From positions 2,728,001 through 2,792,000 of the forward strand of contig OX465285.1 of the NCBI GenBank assembly GCA_949987705.1: a stretch of 64,000 nucleotides of DNA, written 5' to 3'. The position numbers and the translations under genes were made by a program. The stretch comes from Thereva unica (taxonomy: Eukaryota > Arthropoda > Insecta > Diptera > Therevidae). Positions 1 to 10,600 of this stretch are shown here, one piece after another. The notes beneath the pieces were generated by a model that did not search any database, was not told the DNA's origin, and worked only from the letters and a program-made list of their open reading frames with translations. Position 1 is the first letter of the stretch. Every line of letters begins with the position of its first letter.

Positions 1-595
1 GGGAAATTGTTAGGGACCTTACAGGGAGTCTGTGAATTTAATCCCACCCCGGGCTGACCAGTATTTCCCGAGATAATGGGCATTTCACAGCCCTCCTTTG
101 GGAATTCACAAAAGAGGTCATAACTCCCGAACCACTTGGAATTTCTTGACAAACTCAACTGTTCTGAACTCGTGGGAGCGAGCCCTTTCCAACGATGCCC
201 CATTCATCCCCATCAGAGCACTTTCGAAAAATCGGTCAAAAATTTCCCAAGGGGTACCCTTTGAAAATTTCCCGTTTTGGGCAATTTCTGGAGCGGCCCT
301 TTTTTGGATGGGAAATTGTTAGGGACCTTCCAGGGAGTCTGTGAATTCAAACGATGCCCCATTCATCCCCATCAGAGCACTTTCGAAAAATCGGTCAAAA
401 ATTTCCCAAGGGGTACCCTTTGAAAATTTCCCGTTTTGGGCAATTTCTGGAGCGGCCCTTTTTTGGGTGGGAAATTGTTAGGGACCTTCCAGGGAGTTTG
501 TGAATTCAATCCCACCCCGGGCTGACCTGTATTTCCCGAGATAATGGGCATTTCACAGCCCTCCTTTGGGAATTCATAAAAAAGAGCACAACTCC
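1..595. repeat. Tandem repeat array, about 309-bp unit, cut by the left edge
   Basis: The word gggaaattgttagggacct recurs at positions 1, 310 and 469. Units one and three carry the same internal order: a cccaccccgggctgacc block, then a block ending in catttcacagccctcc. The unit that begins at 310 is 150 bp shorter: it jumps from gtgaattcaa straight to acgatgcccc, so one internal segment is missing. The third unit diverges after about position 590. No coding signal or family is recognised. The array probably continues left of the window. Confidence 0.85.
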
Positions 596-1074
596 CGATC
601 CCGATCTGGGGTATCTGAGCATATGACCAATGAGGAAGGGAGTTAACGAAAAAATTATGTCTCCCAGGCCCGTCTTCTGATTCGATAAATCTATGGTAAA
701 TATAAGGGTGGTTTGCAATACGGTTGATTGACAGACACCAATTGCAGCTGTTTTTGGAGCGAGTTTCTGTATGTCTAGGGTGAAATTCGTGGTCTTCTCC
801 AGGCCGTTCCTACTCTCCGCGACAATATCGAAGCATTTGGAGGCAACCTATTGTCAGGAGACTCGTACGACTTTTAAAATACTCATTCCACATGGCTGAC
901 CTTATCGAAACCGTCGATTCAATTGTTATACCCACTGGATACGTTAAATTAGCTGTAGAGCTGCGTCCAGTGCGATCGAAGGCCCTTCCGTCCTCCGAAC
1001 TCCAATCATACAACTGTCAAGCCCGTTGAACTGAAGTAAAGTCAAAGGTAGGATTTACCCTTTTATCCAAGATC
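596..1074. other. Unassigned stretch
   Basis: No gene is recognised. It lies directly downstream, on the minus strand, of the LINE endonuclease fragment that ends near 1075, so part of it may be further degraded LINE ORF2. I could not find a convincing endonuclease continuation in any frame. Confidence 0.3.
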
Positions 1075-1731
1075 TTAGCTTGTCTTGATCCGAGCTGTAG
1101 AAAAAGATGTTGTACTGCCTGTAAGCCTTTTTATGTCCCAGGGCTCTTGTTTTAAGATGACATCCACGATTTCCTCCTTTAAGAAAACCTCAGGGTTGTC
1201 TGTGGCTGTATTTAAGTGATGGAGGTTGATCTGCATAATCTCAAGCATCTGGAGGTGCTCCCTGGGTGCGGTCCTTGGCACCCTCCAAACTCAAACCCTC
1301 CAATAGCTCGTCCAGATTGGAAGACTCCACCTCTGAGTAGGGGCTTTTGAAAATTTCTAGTTTAGCATATCTCGAACGATTCCTCGTTGATAAGGAGAAA
1401 GAATGAAATGCTTTTTTCAGTGCTACCTCTGCTTTGATAATCTGTCATCAACCGCAGAATTTTGAGCCTGGAATAAGCGGGTGTCCAGCTTTCCTTTAGG
1501 CAGACACATGTGGGCCTTGGATTTTGTCAGGATATCCGCAGCTGGGATTACCTTGAGACTCTTGGTTTCGCAGTGGACACAGATTTTACTAACACATTCG
1601 CCTGGAAATGAGATCTTTTCTTCACAGTTGATTACCCCAAAAACCTTGCCTGAGAGAATGTCGTCCAACACCATCTCCAATAGTTTGGCTTCCACTTCCA
1701 CCCACATTTTGGGGCTTATGCATCCCGTCAA
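1075..1731 (-). mobile_element. Degraded R1/LOA-like LINE: ORF1 end and start of ORF2 endonuclease
   Basis: Two minus-strand fragments lie in the order expected of a LINE. At 1731-1423 a frame reads WVEVEAKLLEMVLDDI and later LTKSKAHMCLPKGKLDTRLF, which resembles the C-terminal half of ORF1 proteins in R1/LOA-type LINEs. At 1240-1083 a second frame reads EIMQINLHHLNTATDN and then VDVILKQEPWDI. This is the entry of the apurinic-type endonuclease: the asparagine of QINL and the glutamate of QEPW are active-site positions in this family. The fragments are in different frames with stops between them, and the reverse transcriptase is absent, so this is a dead partial copy. Clade assignment is by eye. 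Confidence 0.6.
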
Positions 1732-3501
1732 GTCCCCTAGTCCAACAAAGCTTCTTGCAGGCGATCTCTGATCACCTCGCTCAGCTCGATTTTGTCGTTA
1801 TTAGAGGTTCTGCCCTTCCAACAACTCCGTAGGATTGTCTTAATTTTGTGCCATCCGTTTGTACTACTCCTCAACCATCGCCTGGAACTTCATTTTGCCT
1901 TTCCAGACACGCTCATGCATAGTATCAGTCTTCTCATTCTTAAAAATCTTGCAAAGAATGAAAAAAGTTCTCCAATACTGGGTTTGTATGCTTATGGGGA
2001 ACCCATGCGCACGTATTTGCAATTAATTAATACCCGCTGACCCTGAACAATAGGTGATCTGGTTACATCACCTCGGTCTAATTTCATTAACCACACCATA
2101 CCATGACCCTAGGTCATGTTCTAGATACAGTTATGTAGGTCACATAATTCCTAATTTCTATGAGTCAATACCTAGTTCTCAGGCTCAACCGCCTGCATAC
2201 CTACTTATTTGACTTTCACTATACTAGATTTGATTTGCCCGGAACATCCAAAACGGATATGCTATGATTATGACCGAATTGGTGGTCTCTCAATTTAAAG
2301 TTTTTTTCTCCATATAAGTCCAACGACTGATGGGTATGAGAGTTCATCCTAGCAGATCCGCTTACCAGGATAAGGTACTTATACGCTTCGACGTTGTCCT
2401 GGTATCAGAAGGATTCGTTTACGACCAGAAATCTTTAATCACTATCTGGCCACGCCACCATTCCACCCCCAACATAGCTACCTTGAGGAAAGCATCCATT
2501 GCAGCAAGTCCTTTCGATTCTCTAAAGAAGCGAATCACAATAACTTGTCCCATAATGGTTAAGTATCCTAATTCCTTTTCCTTTTCACAAAACTTCATTT
2601 CATTCCTCTGGTTCCTCCCAAAACTAGTGAAAGAATTTCCGTGTCATCATCCTGTACTTAAATGAATCCTGATGAACTACCGCACGCTGTCCAACTCTAT
2701 AAAAGCATGATCGCTAGCGATAGAAGGTTAATCCACTGCCGTCCTCCATGTACTTTTATCATTAGAATCAGAATGAGAGAACCTTTACCGGAAAATGTAT
2801 ATATATAGAATATATGTTTGTGTGTGTGTTTATGCGAACAAAGAGAATCCTTTTAAGGTCCTCCTGGAGTCTCGTGCTTATTCAGGAGCTGAAATCTGGC
2901 CTTCCTCTAGCGAAATTCATGAATGCGCAAATAGGACGGGGCGCTTCAATTGCATTCCACGTTTTCCAAGTAGACTAGTTGCGGTATTTGCTGGTCCCGA
3001 AGAACTCTATTTATGCACAAAGGTATGCCACCGCCATTGGGGGATGGATTTTATATGGAATCGGAAGCTTAGAAGCCAGAAATGCAAACACCGAAAGGTC
3101 ATAAAGAGCCCGGCATTTAGGCATCCTGATTTTAGACCCTGTGTGTGTACAGGCTTCCGTTTAAGTTGTTATTGGGGGGGGGGGTGGAATTCAAATCTAG
3201 CCCCACCAAAACTGGACAAGGTTCTTGCGGGATTGCAGGGGTTCTTTCAACTGATGATGGATGATAATTTAGATTTGTGTGGAGGGACGGCGGGTGGGCA
3301 GGGTGAATACGTAGAAGGACGCTTGGGAATGCCTTTGGGGTTTACCTAGAGCAATTCCGTTATTTATCACCTTGATTCATGACTTAGTCCTTTAGTGGCA
3401 TGCAATTAACAAATAAAGCTTCGTCCTTTTCGCGCGCGTAATAAACTTCTTCCACAATGATTCAAAATCCAATTTCACATATCCTCCGTTTTTTTTCCCA
3501 G
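1732..3501. other. Stretch upstream of the receptor exons; no upstream exon found
   Basis: I looked here for the missing 5' exons of the odorant receptor and found none. There is a short (GT)n run near 2818-2830 and an 11-base G run at 3174-3184. A plus-strand ATG frame at 2795-3349 (184 codons) is unusually long for this composition, but it runs through the GT and G tracts, has no recognisable domain and is probably chance. Confidence 0.4.
2795..3349 (+). other. 184-codon open frame of unknown status
   Basis: The frame starts at an ATG, is uninterrupted for 184 codons and is cysteine-rich (for example KVCHRHW and PCVCTGFRLSC). It contains Val-Cys repeats from a (GT)n run and a Gly-Gly-Gly stretch from a G run, and I recognise no domain, signal peptide or membrane pattern. 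It sits within 160 bp upstream of a receptor exon on the same strand but does not look like receptor sequence. I favour a chance open frame; a lineage-specific gene cannot be excluded. Confidence 0.15.
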
Positions 3502-4275
3502 GGCACAGGAGTATCAGCCCTGCTCTACGTTTGCTACAATTTAGCTGTCTTGGCTCAACTATTCGTGTACTGCGCTGGAGGTAACTACCTTTTGGAGAAT
3601 GTAAGTCATGCACTGTAAAAAGTTAATTAAAAAAAAAATAATCTCCACCATGATGACAAGTCCTTCTCATCCTGGTGCATCCTTTACTCCGGGGGATGTT
3701 TTTGTTGTTTTTGTTGTTGTTCTTCGTCTTTCTGCATCCTATTTTTAATTTTTTTTTATTCTCTCTACTTCCATAGAGCATGAAGATAGGTGAGGCTGCA
3801 TACTGTTCCGAATGGTACAAGTGCAACACTCGCTTACAGAAGATGATCCTGATGATACTAGTCCGAACTAAAAAAGGTGTAGGTGTTGATGTACCTTTCT
3901 TCTCGCCATCGTTAGCTGCATACGGAACGGTAGTAAATTTTTTAATTATTTTTCTATTATCCTTTTTTTTGTATTCTTCCCTACTTTTTCTCTGTGTGTG
4001 TCTATAGTAAAAAGTGCTTATGGTAGAGAGAACTATTACTAAAATTCATCATGGGAACAACTTTTTTTTCCTTCAGTTCAATTCACAAAGTTCATGAAAA
4101 AAATTGTTGCAAAATTTTTCACAATTCTAATTTTTAATTTTTAATTTTTTTTTTTTTGTATTCTGTGTAGCAAAAGTTTTTTAATTACTTATGCTTTATT
4201 AAAACTAATCTTTTTTCTCCACAGATTTTAAGTACAGCTGGATCATACATAGCCCTTCTGAAAACTTTCTTATAA
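3502..4275 (+). CDS. Insect odorant receptor, C-terminal three exons (5' part absent)
   Basis: Three phase-0 exons join cleanly. Exon A is 3502-3600, with acceptor tttttttcccag and donor gtaagt, and encodes TM-like LLYVCYNLAVLAQLFVYCAG. Exon B is 3777-3929, with acceptor cttccatag and donor gtagta, and encodes the EAAYCSEWYKCNTRLQKMIL block. Exon C is 4225-4275, with acceptor ttctccacag, and encodes ILSTAGSYIALLKTFL then TAA. The FVYC-x-GG, W-Y, RLQ-x3-L, ILVR and PSL-x(n)-TAGSYIALLKTF pattern is the signature C-terminus of the insect seven-transmembrane odorant receptor family, which works with the co-receptor Orco as an odorant-gated channel in olfactory neuron dendrites. Introns are 176 and 295 bp, normal for flies. 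About 101 of roughly 390 residues are present. The first 290 or so are not found between 596 and 3501, so they lie left of the window or this is a fragment. All three exons are free of stops. Confidence 0.85.
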
Positions 4276-4394
4276 GGGACGGGGAAGCTCGTAATTTTTG
4301 TTGAGAAGCTTGTTACACACGTCCATATACAATCATTGCGGAATGATTCTGTGAGATGGGAGTTTTTATGAAAGTTGTTAATTAAAACTTAATG

Positions 4395-4400
4395 AATAAA
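4395..4400 (+). promoter_or_regulatory. Polyadenylation signal of the odorant receptor
   Basis: A canonical AATAAA lies 120 bp after the receptor stop codon, the first such hexamer downstream. Its position suits a short fly 3' UTR. Inference from position only. Confidence 0.5.
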
Positions 4401-4734
4401 TGTCAAATTCATGGACCGAACTTATTACTACTACATACAAATTTTAGGAGAGAAAAATGGAGAGGGGTTTGAATGAACTGAATCCTTGCTAATGATTGAA
4501 ACAAATTTTGTTAATTCTGGGTTAAAGTTTTTTAAGGTTGAAATCGTGCAATCGTGGTTCTTTTAGGCAAGATACATGGGATTGTCATGGAAAATTGAGA
4601 TAGATAGGATTTGGAAATTGCGTAAATCTGTAGGCATACTCCAAGATCCTTCTATGGATTTCTATCATTGATCAAATTGTTCTTATCTAAATCAAAGACG
4701 CGCAATAAAATTCTTACCAATTCTCACAGTCTAA

Positions 4735-4880
4735 GATTCAAGGGGTGCAACTACCATTCCAAAGGTCCTTGGTTCGAATCCACTTCGCAGCATGGCCTTT
4801 CCACTTTTCCCAACTAGATAACTTTCTTACATTCTTTTTATCCCGGGGAGAAGTTGGCTCAATTGTACGCAGTAACAAGA
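4735..4880 (+). mobile_element. tRNA-derived SINE, degenerate copy
   Basis: A polymerase III box B, ggttcgaatcc, lies at 4771-4781 after a degraded tRNA-like head. The body that follows (ttccacttttccca, then ataactttcttacattct) matches the body of the copy at 40650-40862 on the other strand. Box A is not recognisable, so this copy is 5' damaged. It is not a functional tRNA gene: no cloverleaf can be drawn. Confidence 0.6.
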
Positions 4881-5087
4881 AAGAGACACTACTTATTATT
4901 TAGTCAGCATCTGGTCATAGGTCCTCTTAACCGTTTTCGACTACGTGCTAGATTCACACCTCTAAGTCCTAGTCTTCCTTGTAAATGACACAATTCCGAG
5001 CAGAATGTTAGAGGTTTTTCATTCGTAGTGTACGTACTCCACATTTGACCAGTTCCGCCAGCCTCCCGGGCAAAAATAAAAATGGCC
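4881..5087. other. Unassigned stretch
   Basis: No recognisable gene or repeat before the TIR element. Confidence 0.3.
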
Positions 5088-5462
5088 TTACAACGGGCGA
5101 ACACCGGCCGCTTAACCTTTTAATGGGCATATGATGGCCTTAAAGTATTTTAACTATTTTTAATGGGAGCACACGGCCTTACGACGGCCAAATTCGACCA
5201 AAAGATTTAATTGGCTGTACAAACGGGCAAACGACAGCTAATTTGAGCCAAAAAAAATCTGCACCAAATGTATTGTTGATGTGTTTTATGGGAACTTGAT
5301 CATTTTCGTACAATTTTTGAACAATGGTCCTTTCGATTTATCATACTTAAAGATAATCGATGCACGAGAAAAATGAGCTCCACAGTCGTCGGTTCATCTT
5401 CTGGGACCCGTCATATGATCGAGGACTTTGTTTCAATCACGGTCGGTGTTCGCCCGTTGTAA
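5088..5462. mobile_element. Small TIR element (MITE), about 375 bp
   Basis: TTACAACGGGCGAACACCGG begins a 22-bp arm at 5088-5109. Its reverse complement lies at 5441-5462, with 21 of 22 bases matching. The interior repeats related words (ggccttacgacggcc; acaaacgggcaaacgacagc) and has no coding capacity. A third copy of the arm, 20 of 22 bases, stands alone at 48034-48055. No clean target-site duplication was found, so the superfamily is unknown. Confidence 0.65.
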
Positions 5463-6796
5463 TCACAAAAGTAGATATATCAAACTTCACAGATGACGCG
5501 AAGATACGGGAAGTAGAGTTTTGTAATAACTGTGGCGAGATAATTACAGGACTGATGGTTGCCTGAGAGTGCAACGGTCGCAAAACTAGACCTACCTTCG
5601 TCGATTCTAGACGGTGAGAAGTCCAGGGATCTTCGTTCTCTTTTATACATTTTTCCTCATCTTGCCAAGCTCCATCAAATAATGAATTCGAAAATGTGAA
5701 ACTTTGTATGTATAGGGCCTAGGTTGCACTTCTAGTACATCACATTGGCGCTTTCGGTTGGCGCTTTCAGAGATCTTCAATTTGAAATGTAGCACAAGAC
5801 CTCAGCTGCAGTAGGTTTCAATATAAAAGTTGCATAAAAGATTTTAGGACTTTACAGCAGGAGAGTTTGGAATTGACAATGACACAGGTATATGCTCTAC
5901 GATCTCTTAATCGTCCGATCCGATCATTCGATCCCTGGATCATTCGATTCGATCTAGACGTGGTAAATGCCTTCTTCCATACTTCGATCGATGATGGTCG
6001 TCTCGCTATTCCCTAAATACTTTGGTGCTTACCTTGTGCAAAATATGTGTTCATAGAAAATCGACTTGAAGTTGGTGTTTTGGAATCAGCGACTAAACGA
6101 TGTTCAAGCCTCAGCTACAATCCTCAGCATGCCCTTATAAATTACTTGACTTAGAGCTTGTTTCTGGAATAATATGACTTAGAGCACATTTGGAAATAGC
6201 TGTTGAAAATTTTAAATCTTCATAACCCGTTCCTGTTGCCAGAAATTTAAGCGTTGTTGATAGCTTCCATGTGGGTTATTGCACGTCTCCTAATAGTATC
6301 TGTTCTTGGTTTAATTAAATTTAGCAAATGCTCGTATGTGGTTCCAAATAATTGCAAAAATCGTCTCGCAACCGTTTGAAGAATTAGTTCTTCGTGAAAA
6401 TTTGCCATTTTCAAAGCTAGAATTCACAATTGTTCAAACCAAACTGAAACTGTGACCGGGTTTATTATCACTCAGTTCATTTGCACCAATTTACTTGCGC
6501 CAGCCAGCGTGCACCAGCAAATCGTTGTGTGTAAACCGACCTTCACAGGTACGAGTTATGCAATCTTCACTCTAAGTATTTATTATGTGTCACTATGGAG
6601 TTTTTTGTGGTTTTGACATAGGTACTGCGGCTACTACAAGGCTACTCGTCACAATAGTGCCGCGCCGTATATCAAAAGCTGCATTTCGGAACAAGCGTTC
6701 ATACAAAGGATATGATTGCGAGCACATTTCTTGCATGTTTTTCACTCTCATCGGCTCGACAGACAAAAACCGTTGACGAGAGGTGCTTGGATATAC
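5463..6796. other. Unassigned stretch
   Basis: A+T-rich intergenic sequence with scattered short frames only. Nothing recognised. Confidence 0.4.
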
Positions 6797-6798
6797 AT

Positions 6799-6850
6799 AT
6801 ACGAGGCTGGTCTGAAAAGTTCCCGAACTCAACGTGAAGATAGCAGCACT
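6799..6850 (+). mobile_element. Possible mariner-type terminal repeat, solo end
   Basis: The stretch beginning acgaggctggtctgaaaag and continuing through gttcccgaactc looks like the outer end of a Tc1/mariner element, which often begins with an AAAGTTCC-type word. No transposase frame and no matching inverted end were found nearby, so it would be a relic. Recognition is from general pattern only. Confidence 0.35.
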
Positions 6851-9800
6851 CGTCAATAAAATCGTTTAATAAAAACGTTTTAGTTTAAAAAAAAAAAATA
6901 GTGCTTAGGCCTTCATGTGTCGCAACAAAGAGAGATCCTGAACATACGGCGAAATCCTATCAGGTTGCCATTGGTATTAACAGTAGGAACATAGGAGGAA
7001 AGTTTTAGATATCAGATGAAATAAATGAGATTTTTTTTTCATATGACACCTGTTGACCGTGCCTGCAGGCATTCTTCTATACTATCCTAGTGTGGCGCAG
7101 AGAAGACACACAATGGTATTCCAATGGATGGAGGACATGAAACGGATTCGTTTTCAAATAGCTTTTCGCGAAACTAAACAAAGGAACAGTGGTACCACCA
7201 ACATGTATCCTGACTGTAAAAATTGTACGAAAAGTTACCTACAAAACGACGGCAGGCATTGTAGTCGCATATCCCGAGAGTCCTTACTCCAATTATCATA
7301 ATAAATAACAAAAAGAATCTCGCGTTACCTCATAAAATACTAAGAAAAATACCGAAACGAAAAATACGTTTATGATCCGTTAAATTAAATTCCATACCAT
7401 AACAAACAAAAAATACACAAAAGGAAACCGCAACAAATCCAAAAGCCGCCAGGATCATCCCGACTGAGACTTTACATCATAATACTTAGCTTAAAGCGTG
7501 CACACACCACAAAAGAATTGAAAAGACGATAAAGTTTCAAGATTTTCAAAAAAAAAAAAAATTGAGGGAAAAATTGAGGTGAAACTGAAAGAATTTTTTG
7601 ATTATCCGCAGAGAGCGAAGGCATGTACACAAAATACACACACAGAAGCCCGACCATCCCCACCATGTTGCACAGGACAAAAAAAAATGGAGGAGATTTT
7701 TTGTAATCGGAAACTTTTGCAATTAGGAGAAAAGTTGATCGTCAATGATAACTGGCTGAAAAATCAATATCGCTATTATGGCAGCATTTCCCAGCAAAAC
7801 ACAGCGCAACTTTCCACTTAACTTTATGATAGCAGTTAGTCCTCCCAGCTTCCCAAAGGAAGGCGGCCGCCATTGAAGATGTTCCCGTGAATCCTTGCAT
7901 CGGGCGAAGTTTCCATGAGGATAATAAATGTAATTTTTCCCTCGTTCATTGTAATTGTTGTTTCCCGATTCGTTTTTTAAATTAATTGAATCTGTTTCCA
8001 TTTAAAATTCAATTTTCATCGGTATTGCTCTCTCGGCTGACGAGCGGGGGTGGAAGGGTGGAGACGCCCTCTACTGGATGCCATTTGTCTGTGTGACGTA
8101 TCGCCGCCGTGCTAGAACAAATCTATTCATGGCTGCTACTAGTTCCAGACTGGGGATTTTCGTGGGTGTACTTTAATTTTTTTAAGTGTTTCCCTTCTCA
8201 ACTTTGTGAAATCTGAGAGAGGAGCTCATCTGTTTCCTTCGTGCCGCTGTATATCGATATACACTAAATCTGCCCGAACATGTGCTGGGGCTCATCGTTT
8301 CGAGCTGTCGGTGTAATAAACTAAGAATAAAGTCGATTGAATTAAATTGCCCAAAACGGTATAAAGTTTGAAATCTCCTTTTGGGAGTCCCGATAACATC
8401 GTCCTGTATAGCATCTGTATACAAGAACGAGTCTTCAGCTGATCTACATGAGACCTTCAAGTCATCTGGAGTGAGCCTTTCTTGATGTGCCCAACAAAGT
8501 TTGTCCTGCTCCTCAATACCTCCTCAAAAAAGAGGCCCCATTACTCCGCGAATGGTCCATTTCTCTCCTACTCACTTTTAACTACATATAAGAGTGGTTA
8601 CCATTTATTCGCGCGTAATAAACCGACCTGAAACGATTTGAATCATCTCGTCCTTCAACCCCCTCTCCAACCCCTTCCAAATCGTGTTTTCAGTATATAT
8701 CGCCCCTCCCCGTTATTTTTTCAGGGAGTTTTATGTGCGCGGAGATCAAAATACAGAAAAAAGAAAAATGATGCCTTTCTCCTAGGGCCATAAATTAGGA
8801 TGTCCTCTTTCCGTAGTGGCTGGGGACCAATTTCGGTGAGATTGATATGGCTGAGTTAACATCGCAAGAAAAGTATGGAACCATAAGGATGCTCCTAATC
8901 CTTTGGTGAAGCATTACTCATGCTCCTTGTAACTCGTTTGTTCCTTTTCATGGGGACGTCAGATTGATTAATGTTTTTAAACTGCTTTTTAAAAAAAATA
9001 AAAAAATAAATAATAATAAAAAAATAAATAAATAGTAAAAAATGCCAAGGCTACTGCCAAAAAACTCGCAATCAGCGAATAAATTTCTAGGACAGTCGCG
9101 AATTCTGATTTTGTTGTGATTTTTATGTTTTATTTATTTTTTTTATCATTTTTTTATTTATTTATTTTTCATTTTGGTTCTGTCCCAAACATTGTTTACA
9201 ACGACGCTGATGACGATGGGAAAATATGAGCTGTGTAACCACAAAAATAACCAAGAATAATTTCCGTTTTAATTTTCGGTGACATTGTTTTTCGCATATT
9301 TTAAATTGTTTTCATTTAAAATTTTGCGCATGCAACAACTTCTCTTTAAAAATTTGCATAGTTGGACTTTATGGGTACATCAACCTCTGGCAAATGATAT
9401 TGTTTGATGTAAATTAGTTGCTTCTAGCTTTATCTATTCTAAATGTAAATTGGACTGGAGAAATTTTTAACTGGTAAATTGATTAATGTGGATTATGTAT
9501 GAAGAAGCATAAATTTAATGGAGCATATTCTACTACCAGGTTACAGTGTTGAGTTGCTGACCAAAGGCAAGGCTTGTGGGCGAAGTATTATTTACAGGGA
9601 TTTTGGGGGTTGTTTGTGCTGTGTTCGAACGTGACCCGCGGGCGAACCAATCAGGGAGCCTTTGATCCAAGAGCGACCATATGTCCCCTGCACGGCTGCG
9701 TGGAAAGGTTGTCATCAAGCTTCTACTGGCTCTCTATGAAACACACTGAAAGTGCCGGAACTACAAAGGGCATACTCGAAAAAACCCGCAATTCTAAGGT

Positions 9801-10035
9801 GAAAGAAAAGAGATTAATGATACTGTGTGAATGTACTGTCAACTAGGAACTTTGGATACAAGCCGACCTCCAGTTTAACTTAGCCTTCACCATAGTAAGA
9901 CGGACCTTTGACATAGGTCATTCGCGACGAAACTCATGAGATCAGTTCATATTTTGAGGGGCTGGGCAAAGCTATGCCTGGCTATCAAAATAAAAGATCG
10001 CTAAATCGCCAAGGAAAGTACGACGAAAACAGATA
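6851..10035. other. Unassigned A+T-rich stretch
   Basis: No gene recognised. Long A-rich (8990-9045) and T-rich (9121-9172) runs face each other and could fold back, but they are simple sequence. A poly-A run at 7548-7562 and short unrelated frames are the only other features. Confidence 0.4.
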
Positions 10036-10142
10036 AACGTCGATCCATGCATATCCGTAACTCCACGGCATCGATACCTTCCGTGTCAGTGGCTTCCGTG
10101 ATGAAGTTTTCACTGAAATTCGCACAGCGCCGCCCTTTTTTC
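10036..10142 (-). mobile_element. MITE family copy, partial
   Basis: aacgtcgatcc at 10036 begins a terminal repeat, followed by atatccgtaactccacggc. The interior words gtcagtggcttccgtgat and cactgaaattcgcacagcgc are the reverse complement of the copy at 57654-57847. The far end is not recognisable, so this copy is truncated or diverged past about 10142. No coding capacity. Confidence 0.65.
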
Positions 10143-10410
10143 ATATTAGTGCTCAATGGCATCTGACATTGTAGTAATAAATTTGAACAGTGATCTCAAG
10201 TGTATCATGGAATTCAGCGTGAAAAGAGTAAGTTCGCACCAGGTAGGCTCTTCGGGAAGTGATAGCACAGAAACAAGTTTGAGTATATTTCAAAAACTGT
10301 AGCTAAATTTCTGTTGAATTCTTAGAAAATTTGCCGTTGAAATTAAAAAATATTTGTTTTACTTCTGGAATAAATTAAAAATATCGGTTTTAACATAATT
10401 TGTTTTTTTT

Positions 10411-10600
10411 TTTCTTCACGGATGCCTGAAGGGTACTGACATCGTCGGTGCCCCACTGCATCGGATGTCAGGGAACATGTCGCGACTTTCTTAATTTGTT
10501 TGCTTGGAATTATATCATGCCGATATAATTTTTTTTTCACTGAAGCTCCCGGTACTGCACTGAAGTCACCGTCACATCACGAATATGTATGGATCGACAA
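10411..10600 (-). mobile_element. MITE family copy, diverged
   Basis: Read on the minus strand from 10600, the end tgtcgatccatacatattcg is followed by tgatgtgacggtgacttcag. This matches the terminal repeat and flank of the 57654-57847 element. An A-run and a ggcaccgacgatgtcagtac-like interior follow. It lies only about 270 bp from the partial copy at 10036. Confidence 0.6.

Noticed and set aside
2795..3349. 184-codon plus-strand frame as a protein-coding gene
   Set aside because: It runs through GT and G tracts and has no domain, and no splice or promoter context supports it. Kept only as a low-confidence note.
8990..9172. A-rich and T-rich runs as a long functional foldback
   Set aside because: Both arms are simple A/T sequence, so pairing is expected by composition.
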